DNA of 64,000 bases from Cladobotryum mycophilum. Its lineage: Eukaryota; Ascomycota; Sordariomycetes; Hypocreales; Hypocreaceae. This document shows positions 11,268-22,472 of the stretch, one piece after another. The stretch covers positions 496,001 through 560,000 of the forward strand of contig CM071589.1 of the NCBI GenBank assembly GCA_036429605.1, read 5' to 3'. The notes under the pieces were generated by a model. That model saw only the letters and a list, made by a program, of their open reading frames with translations. It did no database searches and was not told where the DNA came from. The translations under genes were made by a program, and so were the position numbers. Position 1 is the first letter of the stretch; each line of letters opens with the position of its first letter.

Positions 11268-11345
11268 GGGTGGATAAACTTGGGATTTAAACCTACAACC
11301 TTTTAGCTATTATGACTAATTACGATACCATTAGACTATACGGGC
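11268..11345 (-). other. tRNA-like (degenerate) sequence inside hAT-2
   Basis: On the minus strand a box A-like TATAGTCTAATGGTA is followed by a stem TTAG/CTAA with a 9-nt loop starting TCAT, and a box B-like GGTTTAAATCC. The acceptor stem does not pair well, so a mature tRNA is unlikely. Its place upstream of, and opposite to, the transposase and its 9-nt loop starting TCAT match the tRNA-like sequence in hAT-1. Confidence 0.45.
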
Positions 11346-11498
11346 TTTTGATTGGTTAGTTACCTTTTTTTGGGCAATAAGGTTTAAGCTCATACTATTC
11401 TTTTTCGCGTTTTTATCACATCGCGTTCGTGATGCCTCTTATGATCAACACCACAATTACAACATCACAGCCTTAACCACCTTACCCTGGCCTTGACG

Positions 11499-13983
11499 AT
11501 GAGTCTCACGGTTTTTAATGCATCGCGCCCTCGCGGCATTATCCAGCAGCTAATACCGCCCTCCCAAGATAACCCTCGAGCTTGCGAGACCTTCAATAAC
11601 ATGCTGGTCGCCACTTGGAAGGGAAAACGATACGTGAACGACGATTTGATGAGCAAGAAAGGCTTACGAGGCCGGACCAGCTGGATCGTAAATGAAGGGA
11701 TCTTTATACGGGAAATTACGCCTTTAGATCAATATGGTAAGCTCTCTTTTATCGCGTTTTTATTTAGTTAACCTTATCTCTTAGGCGATGCTTTCTGGGT
11801 CTGCCGACGATGTGATCATATGGGTCATTCTAAGCCCTTTAAGGCATCAGCTACGACTTCTGCAAAAGAGCATCTTCAACGGGCTCATCGAATCTATCGA
11901 TCTCTATCCGGCGGCTCGACTACAAGCTCTGATACCGATGATCAGCCTCCCCGAAACGAACTCGAATATCTACGGTTTTTCCAAAGAACCAAGTCCATAA
12001 GCTTCATGAGCTAGCCCTTGGTTATATCATCAACTCCAATGAAGCGTTCAATACATTTGACGATCCTTTTATCCGCAGCTTGATGATGGATCTTAATATG
12101 CAGCTTTTTTCTGGGTTATCATTGAATAGAACAAACCAACGTCAAATGCTAGATACTATCTTCAATGACAATAAGAAAATTATTCGTGATGAGCTTCAGA
12201 ATGCCCTGACGAAGGTGCATCTTGGCTTTGACCTCTGGACCTCGCCAAATAGGCTTGCAATAAATGGCATTGTTGCACACTTCACAGACCCTAATGGAAT
12301 ACATCAACATCGCCTTCTTGCCCTCCGGCAACAGTATGGGGCTCATACCGGCAATAATATCGCATCAACACTCCATAAAGTCATCCAAGATTGGGATATT
12401 GAAGATCGCGTTGGTACTATTATCTGTGATAATGCCACAAATAATGATACCTGTATACAACATCTCTTCCAGCTTCTGAACCCTATGATGATGCCCTCAG
12501 ATGCTTCTGACCGTCGAATGCGATGCTTTGGTCATATTCTTAACCTAGTTGGTCGGGCTTTTCTTTATGGAGAGGATAGTGAGACCTTTGAGCAAGAATC
12601 ACAGCATTATGAGGCTCTTAAGGATATTGATAAAGATCTTAGGCATTGGAGAAGGAGGGGGCCAATTGGAAAGCTTCGGAACATTGTGAAGTTTATTCGA
12701 AGCTCTCCACAGCGAAGTGAACGCTTCCAACACAGCGCCCACGAGCTTAATACAGAGGACTTTGTACTCTTCGAGGAATCGGATAAAGAGCTTGAGGTTA
12801 TTATGAACAACGATACACGATGGAATTCGACTTATCTAATGCTTGATCGTGCTATTAAAAAGCAGGCACACATCCAAGCCTTCATCCATGGAAGCCAGCT
12901 CGAGCCTGATCCATCGAATCGAATTCCAAATGAAGATGTTCTCATAATTGAGGATTGGCGGCTTCTCACAGAGGTCAAGGCGATCCTCGAGCCTCTTTAT
13001 GAGCAGACAATGCAGTGTCAAAGCCGCGCCAAGGCCGGCGGATTTGGCCAGCTTTGGGAAGTCCTGACCGGCATTGAGTATCTTCTTGATGATCTTGAGT
13101 TTTGGAAGGCATTTTTTGATAGCCCAACTGACGAGCAAATTGAACAGACTTCAAGCCAAATGCCGTTAGTGACAAAGAGGGCATCAACACGTTCTCAAAG
13201 GCAATTATCACAGCAAAATACACCAAGATCACAGTCGCTTCCGATGGCCTCGTGGCAGAGTCTCCCCCAGCACATACGAGCCGAATACCAATCCGACGAG
13301 CGGCAAGATCAATTCAGGCGACTTCAAGGGCTTCAAGCTGACTCCAAAGCCTATCTTCGGCTATCAATTACAAATGCGTGGAAGAAATTAAACAATTACT
13401 ATACAAAGCTTGGGGACTCGCCCCTTTTCGCTGCTTCTGTGATACTACATCCACAATATAATTTCCGATGGCTTAAGAAGCGGTGGAATGATCCTGATCA
13501 AGCGATTTGGTTTGATAATGCTATTGAGGGTTTGGAACGCTATTGGGAGCAGTGGTATCGTCAACACGATAACCTCTTTGTTATTGATCAACCTCCAACC
13601 CCCCGGTTCCTCAGCCTATGTTTTTATCACGAAAGGAGCCCTCCAGGTTCCACCAGTAGATGACGAACACAACGCCAAAGGAGCCTGATCAAATCTCCGA
13701 GCTTGAGCGATATCTCCAACTACCTCAACCGCGAGAAGTTGATGATCCTGTACAATGGTGGATATCACAGCAAACCTTATTTCCAACACTTAGTCAGCTT
13801 GCATTAGACCTTCTTGCTATTCCCGCAATGGCAGCTGAATGCGAGAGAACTTTCAGTCAAGCCAAGCTAACACTCTCGTCACAGAGGCTCTTGATGAAAT
13901 CAGGAACCCTTGAGCAATTGGAATGCATGAAGAGCTGGATACGGCAGGGCGCAGTATCCTTAGGAGGCGTTACTCTCTCTTGA
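11499..13983 (+). pseudogene. hAT transposase, frameshifted
   Basis: This is homologous along its length to the transposase of hAT-1. The first exon 11499-11736 starts MSLTVFNASRP. The intron 11737-11784 is GT-AG. A BED finger (FWVCRRCD with EHLQRAH) and the core motifs (HLGFDLWTSPNRLAI, TIICDNATNNDTC, RCFGHILNLVGRAF) follow, then the dimerisation end (FPTLSQLALDLLAIPAMA). The frame breaks by one base in the T run near 11970-11975, and twice more around 13595-13680, starting in a C run, where three frames follow each other. At least three frameshifts make it inactive unless they are assembly errors; the homologous copy in hAT-1 has none. Confidence 0.85.
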
Positions 13984-14225
13984 TAAACTATTAGTAAATG
14001 AGGTGATCACGAATCAACAAGAAAACCGGCGATCGAAGGTAAGAAAACGGTGTGGATAACGAAGAAAAGAGCCCATAGCAATGCTTAGAAAATAATATAT
14101 AAATAGCTTCACGATAGTTTCATTTTACAACCCTGAGACAATTCAAATACCATCAAATCGAGCAAACAAACAAACATACTATCACCAAAGCTTCAAATAC
14201 GCAAATCCAGGGCCCGGATTTGATT

Positions 14226-14248
14226 TGTTTGATCGGATTGCTTCACTG
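14226..14248 (-). repeat. hAT-2 right terminal inverted repeat
   Basis: Exact inverted match of 11079-11101, followed by ATTGCTGC at 14249-14256. Confidence 0.93.
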
Positions 14249-16060
14249 ATTGCTGCATTTCAGGTTCTTGATGCGGTGATTCTTTTTCCTTTCTTTTGTA
14301 TTTTCGGACATCATTTGAGGCGGCGTTTCAATCTCTGCGTCAGTCATATGAAGATCCATTTGCAGGGACACCTTGTCATCCTGACTTGTGTGGCTCTTTC
14401 CCGATGCTGTTGAACCAGGCGAACGAGACTTTGCGGTGTTTGACTGATCATCTTTGGAAATTTCTTGCAGTGTTGATGTTTTTGAAAGTTGAATGGGTTC
14501 CGATTTGAACAGCGGTTCAGATTCCTTTGCAACATCTTGTTGAGAACTGATTCCGCTAGCTGGGCCTTTGGTCGCCGGAGTCGGCATGTGGACTGTGAAA
14601 AACTGCCATGGAACTTTCGGTTTCTTCCTTTCTTTAACCTTATCCTTCAAATTGTTCATAATCTTGGCCATTGTTTCGTAGTTCTTGTACACTTCATGAT
14701 GAAAGAGTGGGATATACAAGAAGGTCAGATTTTGGAACCCTGGATGGTAATGCCTGCTCACCTACAAATGCAACCATATGTTCATTGGACGATGGGTTCC
14801 AGGTAAATCTAGTATCGTGGCTCTTGTTTCTCCGTCAGATATTACTCATATATGACTGTGTTTGACATACTTCAACTTTCCTGCACAATGGCCGTTGAAA
14901 AACGGGGAAGACTTTTGGAGTTGCCCCTTCCCCTCGAAAGTGTTGGAGAGGCCAAGATCTGATTTCAGCTTGGTATCAAGCATGAAGCCACCAGACAGTT
15001 TCTCTTGGATGAGTCGGTTGATCAAGACCTAGATAAGTAAGTATTGTTAGTCTCCAACCAACGGATTTACATCACAAAACTCAAACCCCCCAGACCAGAT
15101 ATTAATCTCATACTTCAACCCATATCATCTGTGGCATGTGAATCAGGCTTGTCCATCTTATTAAAAGCTTCTCAATTAACTCACGTTGTTTGCTGGTAAA
15201 TGATACCAAGTAAATGCCTGTGCGCCTGGTTGGCTTGGTGGTCCCGTAATAGAAATTATATCCTCATAAAGTAGTTCAAATATGGAGGTTGGTTGGTGGT
15301 GATAGCGATTCTCCCGGTCTTCAATAAGAAACTTTATGATGGTTGCCTCAAATCCACCACAAGCAAGCAACTGGTCTTTCTCATCAGGCCCTGGTAGCCG
15401 GTGCTTGCGAATTGGACTAGATTCTGGCTCCGCTTCCATTCCATGGATTTTGGGACCCTTGAAGAGCACCCTTCTAGACCGCAAGAGTTGCAGTATAGCA
15501 TTGTGATCACCCGCAACCTATTCCAAGCTTTCGCCGTTATTCGAACGTAGTTCCTTGTCTGCGCTGTGTTGTAATAAACACTCCGCCAACTTTACATTAT
15601 TGACGCGTACAGCGATGAAAAGAGGAGTGTAGCCGTCATCGCGGCGTCTCTCGTCGACCAACGAACCATTCTCAAGCAGAAATCTGGCAATATGGATATG
15701 TTCAATCTCGCATGCTTTATGCAACGCCGTGATCCCATTCACTTCGTTCCTTGAATCGATACTGGCGCCCGAAGATACTAATAGCTGGACAATTTCTGCT
15801 TGTCCCTTGGCCACTGCAAGGAAAAGAGGCCTGCTTCCGTCCTCAGAGGCAGCTTCAATGTCGGCGTCGTATTCTTCTAGAAAACAATGGACCACATGCT
15901 TATGGCCATTGAGAATGGCCCAGTGAAGCGCCGTGAGCCCTTCTTCATCTTTTACTGCGATTCTGAGGCGGTCATCCCCAAGTAGCTTATCTAGTTTCTG
16001 TATTTGGCCGGATTGTGCTACTTGCAGGACAAGAAGTTGCGGGGAGGTGACTATAGACAT

Positions 16061-18499
16061 GATTAAGGAACCTAGGCGAGTAAGCTTCGAACAAAAAGCA
16101 CACGCAGGTATTCGAACATCCACTCTATGCTCGGGTCGGTGGGCAGCTGGATGTCAATAATGGATTAATGAAGGATGTTGTGACTGGTCTGAGGCTGAAA
16201 TGGAATGGTAACCAAAAATATCTTTAGTGGCCAGATAATTGTTCAAAAGGGTGTTGGTGATTTACGGCTGCATGCAATCAACTGCCATTCTCTATCTATT
16301 GCACTGAGGAAGCCTAAGAGAGGTGAAAGATGGCAGCCCGGCTTTTGCGCTCCACTTTTATCGAAATCACCACAGAGCCCCATACATGGATAAGCGCGCA
16401 GGTAAGTCGGTTGCTTGCCCAGGACTCTGAGAAATCGGGCCTCAAGGGCAAAGCTGCCCAAGATCACACAATGCCACACCTGCCTTAGCTACCACAACCC
16501 CACAGTCTACGGGAGATCCCCACGCTGCCGCCACTGCAGAAGCCCAGAGTAGGGCGAATACGAGACGCCGTGCCTAGCCAGACCTTCGAAGAGCGGATAA
16601 TGCTATGGAAGAGATGAAATTTCTAGAAACCTAGAACAATGGGCATTAGGCTGTGAGAGTGTGGGCAGTAATATGTTGCATAGCTCGAAAATGTCTAGAC
16701 TCAACGCTCTGGATGATCATGCACTAGATATAGATGGGGTTTCTTTTCCCCTGTCCCCCATTTCATGGTAGAGTTGCTCAGATTCTAATCGATTCAAATA
16801 TCTAGTACCCTACCATAGGATTATACATCTCATCAACCACTATCCACGAGTCTGGCTTAACCGACAGTGCTTCCCCTCCTCTCCATCACTACCGAGCCCA
16901 TAAGGACTGTGTAGCCCACCATACTCTTGCCTAGGTTAAACACACGGAGTATCACGTAAACTGTATTCGTTGATGGTGCTGGTTCGTCCATCAAGTAGTG
17001 GATATCCGAGTGATTGCGCATCTATAGGAAACCCTCATTAGTGTTGAGGAGCCCCTAGACGTGCGGGCTTTTACACAATACCTCATCACACAGGAACTGG
17101 ACCGAGCTCATGTACTTTTTCAAAAAAAAAGTGCAGAATATTCTGCTTAGCAATGAATACTGTGGCGTGCATTGACCTTGTATACTGATGTCTCTTGAGC
17201 TGGGGATCCATAGACGTGATCTTCAATTCCAAATCCTCTACATTTCCCTAGCGACAAAGCATGGGCAGTCACGACATAATTATTAGTAGATACTTGCAGA
17301 ACGACTGGGGCAAAGTGTGGAAAACAAATACAGAATATTGAAGATGTTATCTGTTGTTTCTCTTGATTCCTCTGATGTCTGACGATTTCCCTTGTTTCGA
17401 TTTATTCCCTTATTTTTGCCCATCACTCAAATACCCTATTATTAATCACTTCATCACAGGTAGGTTCTGATTGTATGGTTTCTTTTTTCTTTCTTTCTTT
17501 TCTTTTTTCTTTCGCGTGCAGGGTAAGGTAAACAAATGAGAATCTGTCATATCAAGATCTACCATGCAAACCTATCCCACCTTTTGCGTCTTTTCCATAT
17601 CCGAGGTGCAGGGGTTCGGTTGTACGTAGAGAAGAAGATGAGGGGTTCCAACAATGCCACCATGCACTATACTCCCTTCAAGTGTCCCTCCCTCACGTCA
17701 CAGTGGTCTGGAGGGATGAACATGCTCTTGATATTGGCTTAGAAAATCACCTTGTTCCACTCCTTGCATGGGTTTCTATTCGTTGAATGGTCTTGATTCA
17801 CAGCCACAGAGGAGTTTTATGCGGTATAATCTGCAGGGAGCTGGCCAACGTATTCAGGCCAACCATGATCCTGGCTTGGCTTCGGCTGCATGAGGATTGC
17901 CTGATTTCCCATGCGTACGTCGGGTACTTTCTTAGTTGCCTTGATCACCAAGGGAATAATTAGTTATTTATGAACATTATCCGTTTAGTTTTCGACTTAT
18001 AGATCGGAAGAATAGGTGATAAATTAAGTGAAAGAGATGGTATTCGAGTCCTGATTAGATGATACCGTTGACGAGGCTCTCCCAGCCTGCCTTGGCGCGT
18101 CAACAACTGCGGACGGCCGCCTATGCGACCCTCATCACAATTTACGTACACAACCAACTGGGCTGCAGCAATTTATACCTGATTTGCACCCAATCCAATG
18201 CCATGCTAGATGCTCTTGGGCGCTAACTGAAACTGAGAGGTGCAGCTGTGGAAGCGAGCAACTTCGCCTCCAGCCCAGCCTTGTCTACCCCAGTTTGCTT
18301 CTTACATCTCCACCTAGAGCCCCAGGATTCTTTTTTTCATCAATGCCTTAAAGACGCGGCAAATCACCCGACGATTGTGAAATCTCGTATCCCATCATCC
18401 TCATTTTCTTTCCCTTTTTTCTTTTATATCAGCTTGAAGCGTCATTCTTTTCCCTTGAACCATCCGAGCAGCTGGCTGTTCTACATTTTCGACAGCACC
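16061..18499. other. Intergenic, no gene seen
   Basis: About 2.4 kb between two divergently oriented genes without a convincing coding region. A pyrimidine tract (CTTT-rich, about 17479-17514) and A runs are present. Pyrimidine-rich sequence just before 18500 (18380-18470) is typical of a fungal promoter and 5' leader. Confidence 0.5.
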
Positions 18500-21400
18500 A
18501 TGTCTAGCAGCGAAGAAGCACACAGGCTCGTCGAAGAGATTACCCAAAAGCATGGCTACATTCGCCCAGAGATCCTGGAAAGCATGGCCCCAGAGGTCCG
18601 GCGAGAGGTCCAGATGGCTATGCTCATGAAAGACAGGTTGATCGCCTCGTCGGTGATGACGTATGGATAGAGCCAGAACTCCCTCCCATGTTTGGAGGAA
18701 ATAGCTAACAATAGATACCCAGGTTGGCACAAAATCTCTACACAAGTGCAGCTAGATTTGTGTTTGAGCTTCTCCAGAATGCGGATGATAACCACTATAG
18801 CAGAGCTAAGGCTAGAGGCGACATCCCGTGGGTGAGCTTTCACGTCCATCGAGATCGAATCGTCATCGAATGTAACGAAGATGGTTTCACCCCGGACAAC
18901 CTTGCCGCCATCTGTAACATCGGCAAAAGCTCCAAGACTGGTGCCCAAGGCTACATCGGAGAGAAGGGCATCGGCTTCAAGTCAGTCTTTATGGTGGCGT
19001 ACAAGGCTTATATCCAGTCTGGCCACTTTGCCTTTTACTTCCAACACCGCAAGGAAGACTCGGGCATCGGCATGATTACCCCCATATGGGAGCGTGAATC
19101 CCAGCCGCTTGGCAACTTTAGCCGAATCACACTCTTCCTCCACGACGAGGGGGATGCCGCCGATATTGCGAAGCAGCGAGAAGTCATCCGTCAGCAGTTT
19201 CTCGAAATCCACGATACGATACTTCTCTTTATGAAGAACCTGCAGGAAATTCGAGTTTTCTTTTATGATGACGGGGGTAGAAGCGTGGATAGCATCAACC
19301 TTTCGGTTACCTACCCCCAAGTCAGGAGGGCTGCCGTCGCAAGAACCTGCACCGACTTCTCGAAGAAGACGTCCAACAAGGATGTGCGGCACTATCACAT
19401 AACGAAGCATCTTGTCACCGGCCTCGCCAAGAATGAGAACCGGACGTATTCAGAGGAAGAGGAGGCATCCAAGGCATGGGCGAAATCGGAAGTAGTCCTT
19501 GCGTTTCCGCTCAGCAAGAAGTCAGCTCCTATTGTTGGGAACCAGTGGTTGTTTGCATTTCTTCCGGTTCGTCAGATGGGGTTCAAGGTAAGCATTGCTG
19601 ATTCGGCCTATGGTTGTCCACACTGTTCTCTAACTCGTCGATAGTTTATCATTCAAGCAGACTTTGTCACCCAAGCCAACCGTCAAGACATTGTTACGAC
19701 ATCAGCTAGAAACGCAGGCTTGGTCAGGGCAATTTCCGAAGCATTCCTCATCACAATCATCTACTTTTGCCAACACTCTACATTGCAGTTTCAGTGGATG
19801 CGATATCTCCCACGAAAGGAAGATTACCCCTGGGACTCTCTGTGGGCTGGTCTCATTGACATGGTCGAGCTTGGTATAAAAGCCATTCCAGTTCTACGAC
19901 CAGCCGCCGGCAATTCTTTGCGCAGAATTACGGATTTGAAGCGAAACCCGAACAGGGCCTTGGATAAGTATGGCAAGCCACTGTTTCTTGATTTTTACCC
20001 AGACTGCTACCTCGCGCTCGACTACGATAACAAGGATCTGGATGTTTTAGTTCCTCTGGGCCTTGAAAACATATCAATAGATCAGTTGCTAGAGCGTGTG
20101 GAGCATGATCTTTCCATGCCAACGTCAAGGATGAAAAGTATCAAGGACGAGGACTGGCACTCTAGAGCTGCAGGCCTTTTGCAAGCCCCCTTTGAGAAAG
20201 ATTGGAAAGCCCCACAAGAGGCAATGAAAGGGTTCAAATTATTGCCATTGAATAACGGCGATTGGATCTCACCGTCATCCACGACGGTGTATTTCCCCAA
20301 GGTCGCCGGCACGCAGCTAGACATTCCCATCGATCTAGGCTTGAGTGTGGTGAGTCTGAAGGCGGCTACTAACCCAGATAGAAGAAAGTTGTTCGAACTC
20401 TTGGGCGTTCAGGAAGCAACGGTACCAACCATCCGCCAGCATATCAAGGACAAATATCAACATGATACCCCGAGCGATTCTAGCGTTGTCAGCACATCCT
20501 CAGCGGTCTCTCATCTGCGCTTCCTGTTTCTTACATATGATCTCGTTTCTGAACCATACTACAACTATGGGAAATTTCCCATCATCTCCCAGCATGGCGA
20601 ATTTGAAATACCGGATCTAGTTGACATCTACATCTCGAACACTGATTCATACGGAGGAGCCAGTCTGCTAATGCCAACCCCTCCCGGGCCGAATCCCGGA
20701 GACGGTGCACCGGGATTTGGGGCACTGTTTATGAACGACGCCTATTTTCAGGGAACACCTGAGGGGGCGACAACAGACGGTCGATCATGGTCCGAATGGC
20801 TTTATACCTCTGTTGGCATTCGTCGACACCCTCGATTGCTTGATTGGATAACAGACCAATTGTCGGCCGAAAGCGAGTACATTATTGAAAACCGGCCTGA
20901 AAAGTTCCTTGGCTTCCTGAAACTCACGTGGGAAGAAGAATACGACGAACAAATGGAAAATTACACGCTGGACCGGGAGCTTCGCACAACCTATGTACTT
21001 TGTCAGGAAGAAGAGGCAAGGGAACTATCCGGTACATACATCCCAACCCTTGAATTGGAGGCCATTGTGTCTAGGTTCATGCTACCTGGGGAGTTTTTCC
21101 CGTGGCTGGAACTGGAAGACTCGCCCGTCTATCAGAGATTCCCTGCCGAATGGGAACCTCTAGGCAGGAAATTTGGTCTGGGATCCAGGGGCCCTAACGT
21201 GATCTTTGCTGTGAAGATTTTTCAGCAAATCAAGCTAGCAAATCCCGACGTGGCAAGCATGGTGAGGCCAGGGCGAATCTATGACCTTTATGGTTATCTT
21301 CAAGCCAAGATTCGCGAAACTGACGAAGAATACGACTGGTTGAATCGGATGGTGATAAGGTAAGCCGTCAAATATCACGAGGGAAATCATTGCCTAACAA

Positions 21401-22441
21401 GACTTGTAGTGATCGATTCGAGCCTCACAGTCCCATATTTGTCCCTTCGGGACGCCTACATCCGGCCGCTTGGGCCGCCCCATCGGATTGTGTATGGAGC
21501 GCCCCCATCGAGATGAAGAAGAAATACTCACTGGAAAGATTGTATGAGGTATTCTTCCCTCAATTCGACACCGGCCGACTCCATATGGCGGACTTCTTCC
21601 AGAAGACGCTTTCAATACGGGATTGCACTTGGAAAGATTTGGTCGAGGAGATTGAACACTTTAAAGATACGAGATGCAATGACGCGGACAGAATAAAGGA
21701 GTTGTACAAATGCCTCGCCAGCATGTGCCAAGAGTCGAACGCCGAAGAACTGAAGTGAGTACCTGAAATCAACTTTATATGGGTCAACTATCCAGACTAA
21801 CAAGGACAACAGGCAAATCTTCCAGAGCAAAAATCTCATCTGCGGCTTCGAGAAAGGGTTCCCTTTCTGGTACAATACATCTCGGTGCTTATGGACGGGT
21901 GTCACCAAGATCAGGGGTATGCTCACTCTTGGTGGCGTCTACGCCGATTTGGAAGACTTTTTCGTCGGCCGCCTAGGCGTCCAGACCATGACGGTCGAGA
22001 TGGTCTACGAGAAGCTGATTGCGAGGGACGGCCCCAAGCTTTCCGCCCAAGACGCCAAGGAAACCATTCTCGCCTTCAACTCGCTCCTCCAGGGAAAGGA
22101 GCGCGAGCTCGATCCCGCCCCCGTCCTGGCGAGCCAAGTATTTCCGGTCAAGCTTCCCAACGGGAAGACCGCCGTCTGGACGTCCGAGATGGACTTTTCG
22201 CTCGTGGACCAGAAGCCCTTGGGAGATGACTTTGCTGCCAGGGCGGTGTTTCTTGATTTCACCATGGAGGAGGTTCGAACCTTGGAGCCGTTTGTTTTGT
22301 GGGCGGGCTTGGACGAGCGCTATTTAACAAGAGCGGTTAAGGAGAAGGCGTCTGTTGACCCATCAAAGGCCAGACGAATATACTCACCAGACCGTGATAT
22401 GAGGATGAAGGCTTACGCCCTCCTTAGGTATGCGAACCATG

Positions 22442-22472
<31 letters not shown>

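Larger units (their letters stand above)
11079..14248 (+). mobile_element. hAT DNA transposon 2, decayed
   Basis: This 3170-bp element has perfect 23-bp terminal inverted repeats beginning CAGTGAAGCAATCC and an exact 8-bp target duplication ATTGCTGC (11071-11078 and 14249-14256). It lies in the same ankyrin/CorA-like gene as hAT-1 but has different terminal repeats, so it belongs to a separate family with a related transposase. That transposase is on the plus strand and carries frameshifts. A tRNA-like sequence lies between the left end and the transposase, mirroring hAT-1. Confidence 0.93.
5700..16060 (-). pseudogene. Ankyrin-repeat/CorA-like membrane protein gene split by two hAT transposons
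   Basis: Once the two transposons are ignored, the minus strand reads one gene. An N-terminal ankyrin block starts at 16060 (TALHWAILNGHKHVV, PLFLAVAKGQAEIVQLL, TALHKACEIEHIHIARFLL). Next come FTWYHLPANN, FLYIPLFHHE, RRTLDQYFYPYL and DQLWLWILNG. A C-terminal coiled region (HHLIDLKQKQANSLEVA) precedes membrane helices as in fungal CorA-like Mg2+ transporter domains. The first hAT (6767-10054) lies inside a coding exon, and codons resume in frame across its target site (10055 to 6758). The second (11079-14248) lies further upstream in the gene. Other lesions are TAG at 15518-15520, TAA at 6199-6201 (expected Ser in LPLSFM), and a one-base offset near 14257-14330. Intron 10552-10602 has a GC donor (GCAAGT). 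ATG 16060 was preferred because the upstream extension lacks an ATG. Confidence 0.82.

Noticed and set aside
11079..14248. hAT-2 as a second copy of the hAT-1 family
   Set aside because: The terminal repeats differ (CAGTGAAGC versus CAGGGCAGC) and the transposases are clearly diverged.
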